Assembly: GCA_007859835.1 (NCBI GenBank)
Contig: SJPJ01000001.1
Location: 5,979,375-6,043,374, forward strand
Direction of reading: 5' to 3'
Source: Novipirellula herctigrandis
GTDB taxonomy: Bacteria > Planctomycetota > Planctomycetia > Pirellulales > Pirellulaceae
DNA: 64,000 nucleotides
Part shown: piece after piece, positions 35,971 through 45,024 of the stretch
How positions within the stretch are numbered: position 1 is the first letter of the stretch
Layout of the letters: every line of letters begins with the position of its first letter
The notes under the pieces: generated by a model
The model's input: only the letters and a program-made list of their open reading frames with translations
Told to the model about the DNA's origin: nothing
Databases searched by the model: none
Made by a program: the position numbers and the translations under genes

Positions 35971-38805
35971 ATGCCACGCTACAATCCCGCTGAAATCGAG
36001 CCCCGATGGCAAGCTTTCTGGGAAAAAGACCGCACCTTTGCCACTCCCGAATTGCCCAAAGGCCGGAAACGCTATGTCTTGGACATGTTTCCTTACCCAA
36101 GCGGTGATGGATTGCATGTCGGACATCCCGAAGGCTACACCGCGACGGACATCGTTTCGCGATTCGCTCGGATGCGAGGTGAATCGGTACTGCACCCGAT
36201 GGGGTTCGACGCTTTTGGGCTTCCTGCGGAAGAGCATGCGATCAAGACCGGAGAGCATCCACGAATCCAAACCCAGCGGAATATTGATAATTTCACGCGG
36301 CAATTGAAGATGCTGGGCTTTAGTTACGACTGGGAACGCGTTCTTGCGACGACCGACGAGGGGTATTTCCAATGGACTCAGTGGATTTTTCTAGAGCTCT
36401 ACGATACCTGGTTCGATGTCGAACAGCAAAAGGGGCGTCCGATTAGTGAATTGCCGATTCCCGCCGAAATTTCTGCGGCTGGCGATCGGGCGGTAGAGGC
36501 GTATCGTGATGCGAATCGTTTGGCTTATGAGAGCGACGCCTTGGTGAATTGGTGTCCGAATTTGGGTACGGTGCTCGCCAACGAGGAAGTGATCGATGGG
36601 AAAAGTGAGCGTGGTGATCACCCGGTGCAACGAATCGCCCTGCGCCAATGGATGTTACGAATCACGATGTACGCTGAACGATTGCTCGATGGCTTAGAAA
36701 ATCTCGATTGGCCAGCCGGTATTAAGAAACTCCAACAGGATTGGATCGGTCGTAGCACGGGTGCAGAAGTCGACTTCTACGTTGGTGACGACGCGAAATT
36801 TCAGCAGTGGCAAGCCGATCGAGCGAAGACGGGCTTTCCATCGGAAGCGGGGGATTTGGCACTGCGAGTCTACACGACGCGACCGGACACGCTATTTGGC
36901 GCAACCTACATGGTGGTCGCGCCCGAACATCCGATGGTCAAATCGTTGACAACCACCGAGCAATCCGCCGCTGTGGTGGCGTACTGCGAGAAGGCTTCCT
37001 TTAAGAGCGACCGCGAACGGACCGATGGTGGCGAGAAAGTGAAAACGGGAGTGTTCAGCGGTAGCCACGCGATCAATCCCGTCAATGGCAAACCGATTCC
37101 CATTTGGATCGCCGACTATGTTTTGGCCGGGTATGGAACCGGTGCGATCATGGCGGTGCCTGCGCACGACGAACGCGATTTTGCTTTTGCTAAACAGTTC
37201 GACTTGCCGATCATCCCCGTGGTGGATCCGCCATCGGATCACGAACAACGCAACGCGATCTTGGCGGGCGACTTTTGCTTTGTTGCCGAGGGACAAGCAA
37301 TCAACAGTGGCAAGTTTGACGGAAAGAATACATCGGAAGTCAAAGCGTCCGTTACCGCGTCACTGGACCAGCAAGGGCAAGGTGGCGAGGCGGTTAATTA
37401 CAAACTCCGCGATTGGCTGTTTAGTCGCCAACGTTTCTGGGGCGAACCGTTCCCCATTTTGCATGAACTCGATGCCGATGGAAATCCAACGGGAATCAAA
37501 CGGGGTGTCGATCCGGCGGACTTGCCTGTGCTACTGCCCGATTTGAAGGACTATAAGCCGCACGGTCGCCCCGAGCCGATGTTGGCAAAAGCCGATGACG
37601 ATTGGTTGTACGTTTCAATCGATGGGAAACGTTACCGCCGCGAAACCAACACGATGCCCCAGTGGGCCGGTTCGTGTTGGTACTACTTGCGATACATCGA
37701 TCCAAAGAACCAGCAAGCATTGGTGGATCCGGACAAAGAAAAGGCCTGGATGCCCATTGATTTGTATGTTGGTGGTGCCGAGCATGCGGTGCTGCATCTA
37801 TTGTATTCGCGGTTTTGGCACAAGGTTTTGTATGACCGCGGTCACGTCAGCACGCCGGAGCCATTCGGAAAACTTGTCAATCAAGGCATGATCTTAGGAG
37901 ACGTCGAATACAGCGGTTACGTCCAACCCGATGGCAAGCCTGTGTCGACCAGCGACGTTCGTAAAGATGCCGATGGCAATCGAGTAACAAAGGATGGCGT
38001 GATCGTTCAATCGAAATCAATTGATGAAGAAGACGTGGTAAAGAAGGGGGAAGGGTTTGTCCTCAAAAGCGATCCCGCGATCAAGGTCGACTCGCGTGCG
38101 CACAAAATGTCCAAGGCTCGCGGCAACGTCGTCAATCCCGACTCCGTGGTCCGAGAGTATGGCGCCGATTCGCTACGACTTTATGAAATGTTCATGGGGC
38201 CGCTCGAAGCGACCAAACCATGGGCGATGACCGGAGTCGGTGGCGTTCGCAATTTCCTTGATCGGGTTTGGCGCATGATCGTCGATCAAGACGCGGACGA
38301 TTTGGTGCTTGTTGACGTGATCAGTGACGATGCCTGTGACGAAGATCAATTGCGAGTGCTGCACCAAACGATTCGCAAAGTCAGCGAAGACTGCGAGGCG
38401 TTGAGCTTCAATACGGCTATCGCGAAAATGATGGAGTTCACCAACTTCTTTACGCGAAGCGACAAGCGTCCAAAAGAAGCGATGCTCACGTTCCTGAAAT
38501 TGCTTTCGCCATTTGCACCGCATTTGTGCGAAGAACTTTGGCATTTACTCGGCCAAGAAGGTTCGATCGCCAAGGAATCGTGGCCTCAGTGGGACGAAGC
38601 GGCGTTAGTGGAGAGCAGCATTGAGATTCCCGTTCAAATCAACGGAAAGCTCAAAGCCAAAATCAATGTCTCGCCCGATGTCACGAAAGACCAACTCGCC
38701 GAAATTGCATTGGCCGACGAAAAGGTGATCGCACTGATTGACGGCAAAACAATCGTCAAGCAAATCATCGTGCCGGGGCGATTGGTGAATTTGGTCGTGA
38801 AGTAA
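35971..38805 (+). CDS. leuS: Leucyl-tRNA synthetase
   Basis: Charges tRNA-Leu. It has 944 residues from the ATG at 35971 ([20 protein letters not shown], the family N-terminus). The HIGH motif is [14 protein letters not shown] near residue 45. The editing domain includes [19 protein letters not shown] and [21 protein letters not shown] appears as [13 protein letters not shown], and an insert of about 50 residues rich in Asp and Lys ([15 protein letters not shown]) precedes it. The frame is open 180 bp further upstream but that part is not LeuRS-like. It ends 15 bp from the convergent HzsA-like gene, with no obvious terminator. Confidence 0.95.
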   Translation: MPRYNPAEIEPRWQAFWEKDRTFATPELPKGRKRYVLDMFPYPSGDGLHVGHPEGYTATDIVSRFARMRGESVLHPMGFDAFGLPAEEHAIKTGEHPRIQTQRNIDNFTRQLKMLGFSYDWERVLATTDEGYFQWTQWIFLELYDTWFDVEQQKGRPISELPIPAEISAAGDRAVEAYRDANRLAYESDALVNWCPNLGTVLANEEVIDGKSERGDHPVQRIALRQWMLRITMYAERLLDGLENLDWPAGIKKLQQDWIGRSTGAEVDFYVGDDAKFQQWQADRAKTGFPSEAGDLALRVYTTRPDTLFGATYMVVAPEHPMVKSLTTTEQSAAVVAYCEKASFKSDRERTDGGEKVKTGVFSGSHAINPVNGKPIPIWIADYVLAGYGTGAIMAVPAHDERDFAFAKQFDLPIIPVVDPPSDHEQRNAILAGDFCFVAEGQAINSGKFDGKNTSEVKASVTASLDQQGQGGEAVNYKLRDWLFSRQRFWGEPFPILHELDADGNPTGIKRGVDPADLPVLLPDLKDYKPHGRPEPMLAKADDDWLYVSIDGKRYRRETNTMPQWAGSCWYYLRYIDPKNQQALVDPDKEKAWMPIDLYVGGAEHAVLHLLYSRFWHKVLYDRGHVSTPEPFGKLVNQGMILGDVEYSGYVQPDGKPVSTSDVRKDADGNRVTKDGVIVQSKSIDEEDVVKKGEGFVLKSDPAIKVDSRAHKMSKARGNVVNPDSVVREYGADSLRLYEMFMGPLEATKPWAMTGVGGVRNFLDRVWRMIVDQDADDLVLVDVISDDACDEDQLRVLHQTIRKVSEDCEALSFNTAIAKMMEFTNFFTRSDKRPKEAMLTFLKLLSPFAPHLCEELWHLLGQEGSIAKESWPQWDEAALVESSIEIPVQINGKLKAKINVSPDVTKDQLAEIALADEKVIALIDGKTIVKQIIVPGRLVNLVVK

Positions 38806-38820
38806 TTGCTTTTCCGACGA

Positions 38821-41421
38821 TCATGACCGGTTCGCGTTTGTCTCGGAAATCGTTTCGAGACGTTGGAGGCGAGCGCGATCGAAATCGAGTTTTGGCCAGA
38901 CCACTTCACCGGCTCGTTGACGAGCTTGATCTTTAGGATCAATGCTAGAGCTTCCATACTGAACCGAATTAAGGTCAAGCCATAGGGTAATCCGCCGACG
39001 ATCCTCTGGCGTAAAACGTTGCTCATCTAAATATCGCTGATGATTGTCATCAAACATCGCACGCCCAAGTCGTGACGCGAGAGCACCGAATTGACCAGGA
39101 ACGGTGCGGTTGCCGCCATGTTCTGCGTACAGTGAATCGTCGCCACCACCCGCGTTGAAGTAGAACGCGAAGGGCTCAAGATCTCGATAGCGTGTCGTTT
39201 GCAAGGGAGCGTCTTGATCGATGTGACAGCCAATGCATTTTTCTTCCAACACCGGTTTCACAAGCCGGTAGTAGTTGATCGGTTCGAGTCCCCCCACTTC
39301 GGGCTCAAGTTTTGATGGCGGACGTGACATCGCAAGCGGCATGCGGCGTGTAGCAGGGGCTGTCGTGGTACGCTCATGACACCCGATACAGCTCATCTGT
39401 TCGCCGGGGTGCACGTACGTCCCTGAACGCATCGATTGAACCGCCCTGCCCTCTTCGTCGAGTGCTTGGAAATAGATTTCGCACTCGATAGGCGCCTCGA
39501 AATAGACACTGCCATCTTCTTCGACTGGAACGGTGCCAAGTGGCATCCGGTTGATCGTTCCGCTCATATAACTCTCACCGACCCGTTCGTAAGGCGATGA
39601 CCATGGTCGAGGGAAAATTTGTACCACTCGCAGGGCTTCGATTTTGCTGTCCTCGGGCCAAGGCATCTCCGACTCGTAAATGTTCATCACACTGATCGTC
39701 GCAGGTTTGTGACCGGGTGAACCCGCTCGTTTGCCCTGATACGTTTCGGTTGGGATCACCGGCGGCGTTGGCCGCGATTGGCGAGGGATCGCGAATTGGA
39801 CGGGTTTAGCGCCTCGATACAACACATCGCGGTTACCGAATCGATCGAGCAAAACAAGGGAGCCAGTGGGTATGTGGCTGACTAGGTAGAAGTCCTCACT
39901 AAGTGGATAAGGCCAAGCATAGGGAAGCCGGTGACGCAATCGATCGGTCAATTCGATGTCGGGGCTTTCCGACGGAAGCGTTCCACCAGTGAGTCGTTTT
40001 ACTTGAGCCATCCGATGGTCATCGGGCACTCGCGGATCAACCAGGACAAGTTGGCCTCTGGGACTTGAATGATGGATGCCAGCAACCGCGATGAAACGAT
40101 CTGAACCTGGAATCGGCCGAATACCGTACTCCGCCCAAGGTCGCTTCACTCGTTGGTCGCGGAATTTGCCTAAGGCGTTGTCGAACTCGGGGGAATCCAC
40201 CTCCATCGCGTTGTGCGGAAACGGATAGTTCCCGTGTGGCGCTCGTGGGTCGCGGCCGTCGGGCATGCAAAACCAAATCCCCTGCCCCGCATTGAAATCG
40301 CGATCAACGTAGTCCCAACGCGTGTAGACGATCCGTCCGTCATTCGTCACTCGCGGGAACAATTCGGTTGTTTCATGCCAGCTTAACTGGACGACGTCGT
40401 CACCATCGGCATCGATCGAATACAGCGTCCCGCATGGTTGAAAGAAACTTCGCAGGTTGTACTTGTATTGCGAGTGTCCCGCTGGTTGACACCGAACGCT
40501 TGTTTCGCATCGTTCGGAAACAAACGCGATTCGGCCACTTGGAAGCCAGCACGGATACGCATCGTTGTAACGCGAGTCGGTTAACTGAGTCAGTTGCTCG
40601 CTGTCAAAGTCGTAGCAGAATAGGTTGTACGTGTTGTCGGGGGTATATTCCGAAGGGTTGAAAATCGAATCCTCGCCTTGATCTTTCGGCGGTCGTTTTG
40701 CACACCATTCGAAAACGACTTTGCGACCATCGAACGATAGGTCCATCGATAGAAAAGCACCTCGGCGAAGAAACTTTCCCTTTAATCGTCCCTTCGCGAC
40801 CGGAATATTCTCTAGCAGCGAGCCGATTCGATAAGACGAATCCTTGAATTTGCGAAGAACAAGCATGTCGCCGGGCCGTGCTAATCCCCCACGCATGTGC
40901 TCTTGAATCGCCTCTCCGATTGGCTCACCGGTCGTTAACAGAATCTCATCAAAGCCAAGCTGCGGATTCTGGAGTGCGACCTTACGCCGCACTTTGCGGG
41001 CCTGTAAATACAGCTGATGGCGCTGTTCCGATTGCTGATCGTCGTCAGGGTTTAATGCTTCTGCTTCATTTCGAATTGTGGTTAACGTGCTTACGGCATC
41101 GTTGATCAAAGAAACGTCAACACTTGTACGTAAATACTCTGCCAGGGCTGATGCTCGACGAAGTTCCACATCAAGTGGATCACGATCACTCGGCCAAATC
41201 AAAGCCTGTGTATCCAAGATATGAGGCGATTCGCCCCCGTTTTCCGCAGACAAATGATTGTCTCGTTTAATGATTGCGAGATGCAATTCATCTGATTCCG
41301 CTAGCCATGACTGTAAGACATAGGGCGGAACGTCATTGTTTGCCAATGCGAAATTGGGCATCGCCAGCAGTAGCAGAAAGCCGCAAAACCAATACGATTG
41401 GATCAATCGGGAATGACTCAT
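38821..41421 (-). CDS. HzsA-like PD40 beta-propeller protein with two c-haem motifs
   Basis: A predicted secreted protein of 866 residues (signal peptide about 1-25, LLLLAMPNFALA). The middle carries WD40/PD40-type propeller blades: FLSMDLSFDGRKVVFEW, NDAYPCWLPSGRIAFVSERC and RVTNDGRIVYTRWDYVD. Two haem c attachment motifs CIGCH are at 678-682 and 729-733, the second in an EKCIGCH context typical of planctomycete cytochromes. This arrangement resembles the middle-domain-containing relatives of hydrazine synthase subunit A that are common in planctomycetes without anammox metabolism. The actual reaction is unknown; a periplasmic redox role is inferred. No partner oxidase is adjacent. An in-frame start 15 bp upstream is possible. 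Confidence 0.8.
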   Translation of the reverse strand: MSHSRLIQSYWFCGFLLLLAMPNFALANNDVPPYVLQSWLAESDELHLAIIKRDNHLSAENGGESPHILDTQALIWPSDRDPLDVELRRASALAEYLRTSVDVSLINDAVSTLTTIRNEAEALNPDDDQQSEQRHQLYLQARKVRRKVALQNPQLGFDEILLTTGEPIGEAIQEHMRGGLARPGDMLVLRKFKDSSYRIGSLLENIPVAKGRLKGKFLRRGAFLSMDLSFDGRKVVFEWCAKRPPKDQGEDSIFNPSEYTPDNTYNLFCYDFDSEQLTQLTDSRYNDAYPCWLPSGRIAFVSERCETSVRCQPAGHSQYKYNLRSFFQPCGTLYSIDADGDDVVQLSWHETTELFPRVTNDGRIVYTRWDYVDRDFNAGQGIWFCMPDGRDPRAPHGNYPFPHNAMEVDSPEFDNALGKFRDQRVKRPWAEYGIRPIPGSDRFIAVAGIHHSSPRGQLVLVDPRVPDDHRMAQVKRLTGGTLPSESPDIELTDRLRHRLPYAWPYPLSEDFYLVSHIPTGSLVLLDRFGNRDVLYRGAKPVQFAIPRQSRPTPPVIPTETYQGKRAGSPGHKPATISVMNIYESEMPWPEDSKIEALRVVQIFPRPWSSPYERVGESYMSGTINRMPLGTVPVEEDGSVYFEAPIECEIYFQALDEEGRAVQSMRSGTYVHPGEQMSCIGCHERTTTAPATRRMPLAMSRPPSKLEPEVGGLEPINYYRLVKPVLEEKCIGCHIDQDAPLQTTRYRDLEPFAFYFNAGGGDDSLYAEHGGNRTVPGQFGALASRLGRAMFDDNHQRYLDEQRFTPEDRRRITLWLDLNSVQYGSSSIDPKDQARQRAGEVVWPKLDFDRARLQRLETISETNANRS

Positions 41422-41490
41422 TTCAGACAATGGCAATGGGCATCGGAAAGGTTCCCATTCTAATCAGTCTTGGTTGTTTTGCGAGTCAAG

Positions 41491-41835
41491 TTAGGATCGT
41501 CCACGAAAGGTTTTGACCACCACGGACAAGGCAATCAGGGTTCCCATCGCTGGAGCGATCGCAAAAATCAATCGCGGCTGGGCAGCCAAAACCATTAGCA
41601 AAACAACCCCAATCATCGACACACTTGCCGGTAACCACTGAGCGGGCTTGCGAAGCGAAGGCCATGCAAACCAAAGCGCTGCTAATACCAAACCGATGCG
41701 TCCAAGAGCTGCAGCTGCAAACCGAGCTGAGCTGTCGTTGCCAAACCACCAAGCTGCCGCGCTAGCGATCAACAATACGATCGCAACAAGCAATAGAACG
41801 CTGCGGCGGCTGTCTCCAAAGATTTCGTTCTGCAT
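41491..41835 (-). CDS. Small membrane protein, unknown
   Basis: A 114-residue hydrophobic product with about four predicted membrane helices (VLLLVAIVLLIASAAAWWF near the start) and a short basic C-terminus (VVKTFRGRS). I recognise no family. I used the ATG at 41835; an in-frame TTG at 41859 adds eight residues. It lies 69 bp upstream of the HzsA-like gene on the same strand and may be cotranscribed. Confidence 0.6.
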   Translation of the reverse strand: MQNEIFGDSRRSVLLLVAIVLLIASAAAWWFGNDSSARFAAAALGRIGLVLAALWFAWPSLRKPAQWLPASVSMIGVVLLMVLAAQPRLIFAIAPAMGTLIALSVVVKTFRGRS

Positions 41836-41950
41836 GGAACCAAAGAGGTGTTCGGTCAAAGGAAGTGGGCTGACGTAGGGGCTAGTCTAACGGAATTACT
41901 GGCGGATGCATTCCCATGCGTGAGTGAGGGATGATGCAAGCAACGGGTGA

Positions 41951-41998
41951 TTCAAGCCGCGTGTGTTTCAAGCCGCGTGTGTTTCAAGCCGCGTGTGA
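41951..41998. repeat. 16-bp perfect tandem triplication
   Basis: Three copies of TTCAAGCCGCGTGTGT at 41951-41966, 41967-41982 and 41983-41998 (the last copy ends in A). It lies between the divergent small membrane protein gene and the phosphoesterase gene. Confidence 0.95.
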
Positions 41999-42138
41999 TC
42001 ACAGGCGATGTTCCAAATTGAGACGGTCGATCTTATTGAAATTTTAAGTCGAACAGAAAAATTTGTTATCATTGCCCAAGCGACTCACGATACCGTCATC
42101 GACTCGATTCTTTCCCTCCGATTCTGTTATTGCGACCC

Positions 42139-42741
42139 ATGAAATACCTTTGCTTTAGCGATCTTCACCGCGATACGTCTGCTGCTAAAAACTTGGTCAC
42201 GATCGCTCGCGATGTCGATGTTGTGATTGGTGCCGGCGACTTTGCAACTCGGCATGCAGGAATCGATGACACGCTCAACATATTGTCTGCTATCGAAAAA
42301 CCTGCGGTGCTGGTCCCCGGCAACGGTGAGACTGCGGAGGAACTTCGAGAAGGTGCAATGAATTGGAAGTCTGCGACGGTTCTTCATGGGGATGGCTGCA
42401 CGATCAGCGGTGTTGAATTCTGGGGAGTTGGCGGCGGGATTCCAAAAACACCTTTCGGTGATTGGAGTTACGATTTCGACGAAGGCGAAGCAAATAAGCT
42501 CCTCGATGGGTGTCCCAGTAAAGGCATCTTGGTCGTTCATTCCCCACCGATCGACACGGTTGATCATGACAATAGCGGCAAAATCCGCGGCAGCCAATCG
42601 ATTCGCGATTGTGTGGAAGCGACGAAGCCGTTATTCGTCGTATGCGGACACATCCACAGCGACTGGGAAAAGCAAACGATGCTTGGCGAAACGAAAATTC
42701 TAAACGCAGGACCACGCGGCGTGATCGTTGACATCGACTAA
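42139..42741 (+). CDS. Metallophosphoesterase (calcineurin-like)
   Basis: A 200-residue cytoplasmic phosphoesterase. Metal-site motifs are SDLHRD (Asp8 and His10), GAGDFATR, PGNGE (in place of GNHD), VVHSPP and CGHIHS. The change from GNHD to GNGE removes the usual catalytic His, a variant seen in some family branches. The substrate is unknown. The ATG at 42139 is preferred over a TTG three codons upstream. It is convergent with the anti-sigma-like gene. Confidence 0.85.
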   Translation: MKYLCFSDLHRDTSAAKNLVTIARDVDVVIGAGDFATRHAGIDDTLNILSAIEKPAVLVPGNGETAEELREGAMNWKSATVLHGDGCTISGVEFWGVGGGIPKTPFGDWSYDFDEGEANKLLDGCPSKGILVVHSPPIDTVDHDNSGKIRGSQSIRDCVEATKPLFVVCGHIHSDWEKQTMLGETKILNAGPRGVIVDID

Positions 42742-42761
42742 CATTACCGAGGGAATCGGAT

Positions 42762-43817
42762 CTATCGCTGCCGCACCGTCGAGAACGGTGGTCGCCAACT
42801 CGGGGCTAACGATGCGTCGTCAATATTGACGCCTGCTTCGACTTGGCCGTTATGGTTTAACCATGGATGATCCGGTATCGACTCAAGCGACGAAAGCGAA
42901 ATGAATTGCACTCGTCCGTCTTCATAGAGAACATTGATCCCGTAGCCGCTGTGACCGATACTGTTAGGGGTTGCCTGGTAGCCGACAAAACGATTTGTCG
43001 GAGCATCGGACATGATCGCGAAAGAAGATCGTGACTCGAAGCGTGGGGAGCCAAATTGTTTGCCATCGACCACGCCGAGCGTGTAAGCGTAATGCCCACC
43101 GGCGAAGCGTTGAAGTTCACGCAGTTGATCGATCGAAGCAACATGCAACTCATCGGCTGTTGGCAATTCGCCTAGCGTCGTGAGTTGAAGTTCGTCTTCC
43201 GAAGGCGGTTGTACCGATGGGCACCATCGCGTTGCCGATTCAGGAAATAGTCCAGCGTCATTCAAGCGAACGGCGTAGACTCCGGCGAACGCTTCGGGGC
43301 CTTCTTTTGCGACTGCTGGTAAACGAGATTGCTCGTCACGAAGGACAAATTGTGTCAGCGCGGTTCCAAATTGACGAAGTTGGTCTTGGCAAGCCATTCG
43401 CCTCGCTTCGAAACGTCCTTCCGAGAGTGAAGGTAGCAGTAAACCCAGAAGAACAGCGGCACTCAGTGCACCACTGACCCAATCGACCCAAGTCACGCTC
43501 GATCGTCCTGGCACATCGACACCGTCACCCATCGGTGTTAAAGAAGACGAGGGAAGCGACGCAGGAAGCACCGATCCCGATTCATTGTCGATAGAATCTT
43601 CACGTGGAAGTGGTGGAAGATTTGCGAGCGTCTTGGAAACCAAGTCCGACGGAGGGCTTTCGGGAGGATGGTAATGTTCTTCGAGCGGCCGCAGTGCACG
43701 CTCGATCTCATCCAATTCACGACGTGCGTCGGGATCACTTTGAAGCAACTCGGACACACGTTGCATCTCGTGTGGCTCCAGAGCGCCGAGCAGATATCCG
43801 AGCAGGTCTTCGTGCAT
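42762..43817 (-). CDS. Anti-sigma-like membrane protein with DUF1559-like outer domain
   Basis: A 351-residue single-pass protein downstream of an ECF sigma gene. The N-terminus MHEDLLGYLLGALEPHEMQR resembles zinc-less anti-sigma domains, followed by a Pro-rich linker. One membrane helix (WVSGALSAAVLLGLLLPSL) is at about 117-135. The extracytoplasmic domain starts EARRMACQDQLRQFGTALTQ, as in the segment after the helix of DUF1559 pseudopilins, and ends with GINVLYEDGRVQFISL, close to their C-terminal DG motif. I infer that it anchors the sigma factor and senses an envelope signal. A GTG at 43829 is an alternative start. Confidence 0.72.
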   Translation of the reverse strand: MHEDLLGYLLGALEPHEMQRVSELLQSDPDARRELDEIERALRPLEEHYHPPESPPSDLVSKTLANLPPLPREDSIDNESGSVLPASLPSSSLTPMGDGVDVPGRSSVTWVDWVSGALSAAVLLGLLLPSLSEGRFEARRMACQDQLRQFGTALTQFVLRDEQSRLPAVAKEGPEAFAGVYAVRLNDAGLFPESATRWCPSVQPPSEDELQLTTLGELPTADELHVASIDQLRELQRFAGGHYAYTLGVVDGKQFGSPRFESRSSFAIMSDAPTNRFVGYQATPNSIGHSGYGINVLYEDGRVQFISLSSLESIPDHPWLNHNGQVEAGVNIDDASLAPSWRPPFSTVRQR

Positions 43818-43974
43818 TACCTTCGACACAGATAAGAGGGAACATCAAGGTCGGCGGGCCGATATCCCGGCCACGTCGACGTCTGTGTGGTTCTATGCGC
43901 GAATAGAAGAAACTGTTCGATCATTCGAAACGGTTCTCTGATTGGAAAACCGTTCTTTGGCTGAAATCGATCGA

Positions 43975-44622
43975 TTATTCTGATTGCGGCTGGTGGGTTT
44001 CTTCCCACAACGAACCCAATCTTTGCACCGCGACATGAAGCCGGCTTTTGACGGTTCCCACAGGAATTCCTAACACTTCGGCCGCTTCGCGATACTTTAG
44101 CCCTTGGTAGTACACTAGATTAATGACCTGTTGCATCGATTCGCCTAAGCTTGCGACCGAATCGTTGACCCAACGGCCGTTTTCTTCCTGGGCCGCCACT
44201 GCAAGCGGATCAGGAGAGTCACCAACGAGTTTTTCCGACCAACTTCCGGAGCGATCGTCTTGGCTGTTCGCGTTGGTTCGATCCAGGCTCACCATCCGAT
44301 GGCGTTTATTTCGCCGTTGGGCATCAATCGCTTGGTTCGTTGCGATACCGTAAAGCCAAGGTCGAAACCGACGCGAAGAATCAAATTGGTAACACTTCAA
44401 ATGGACCTGCAAAAAGGTCCCCTGAAACGCTTCCTCGGCAATATCCGCGTTGCCAATGTAGCGACGCAGGTAACTGAAAATCTCTCGTTCGTATCGGTGG
44501 ATCAGCGTTTCAAAAAGGTTGCGGTCACCTGATTCGCGGTACTGAACCAACAGCCCCTCATCAGACAAGTCACTAAGGGCAGCATCCGATGCCTTCGTCT
44601 CTTGTTTGGTCGTGGTCGTCAT
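43975..44622 (-). CDS. ECF-type RNA polymerase sigma factor
   Basis: A sigma-70 family regulator of about 215 residues. Region 2 includes LIHRYEREIFSYLRRYIGNA and FDSSRRFRPWLYGIATNQAI; region 4 is YYQGLKYREAAEVLGIPVGT followed by VKSRLHVAVQRL. The acidic linker (about 115-145) is longer than usual. The ATG at 44622 is preferred, with GGAAG upstream; an ATG at 44640 is in frame. The anti-sigma-like gene lies 157 bp downstream. Confidence 0.9.
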   Translation of the reverse strand: MTTTTKQETKASDAALSDLSDEGLLVQYRESGDRNLFETLIHRYEREIFSYLRRYIGNADIAEEAFQGTFLQVHLKCYQFDSSRRFRPWLYGIATNQAIDAQRRNKRHRMVSLDRTNANSQDDRSGSWSEKLVGDSPDPLAVAAQEENGRWVNDSVASLGESMQQVINLVYYQGLKYREAAEVLGIPVGTVKSRLHVAVQRLGSLWEETHQPQSE

Positions 44623-45024
44623 CAGCGATGTCTTCCGCATGTGGATAAGGAATGGAAAAGGAAAAATAAGGAAACAAAAAGGCGCTTCTCAATAAGAGAC
44701 AAGCGAATTCTATACCAAGAAAACGCATGCCATATTGGCACTCCGTTTGAATGAATGTGACCCAATCGGGTGCGAAAAGGAGAGCCAGGGAAGCGATTTC
44801 TGGTTGCAACCAGTATCTCAGAAACCAGGCTGTAGTCAAAACGGTTTCCCCGTTTATGGGGTGAAACTTCCCGAAAAACCATCCCAATCAGGGGGGGCTG
44901 CTCTTCGCGTCAACCTTTTCGACGTGCGTTCTTAGCTAGCCCGCAAAGGTGGATCGAAAACGGTGGGGAAATCGGCTACTTTTGGAACCATTCGAAACCG
45001 ACACTCTAAGCGTGAAAGATTCTT
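44623..45024. other. Divergent intergenic region, sigma factor / permease
   Basis: About 400 bp with no convincing gene. It contains a perfect 14-bp palindrome CTGGTTGCAACCAG (44800-44813) and a hairpin, GTTTCCCC / GGGG-T-GAAAC (44844-44867, one bulge). Both are candidate control sites for the flanking genes. Confidence 0.45.
44800..44813. promoter_or_regulatory. Perfect 14-bp palindrome, possible operator
   Basis: CTGGTTGCAACCAG is fully symmetric, as expected for a site bound by a dimeric repressor or activator, and lies between two divergently read genes. No regulator that would bind it is identified in the window. Confidence 0.35.

Noticed and set aside
41951..41998. CRISPR-like short repeat array
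   Set aside because: The units are directly adjacent with no spacers and there are no cas genes; it is a simple tandem triplication.
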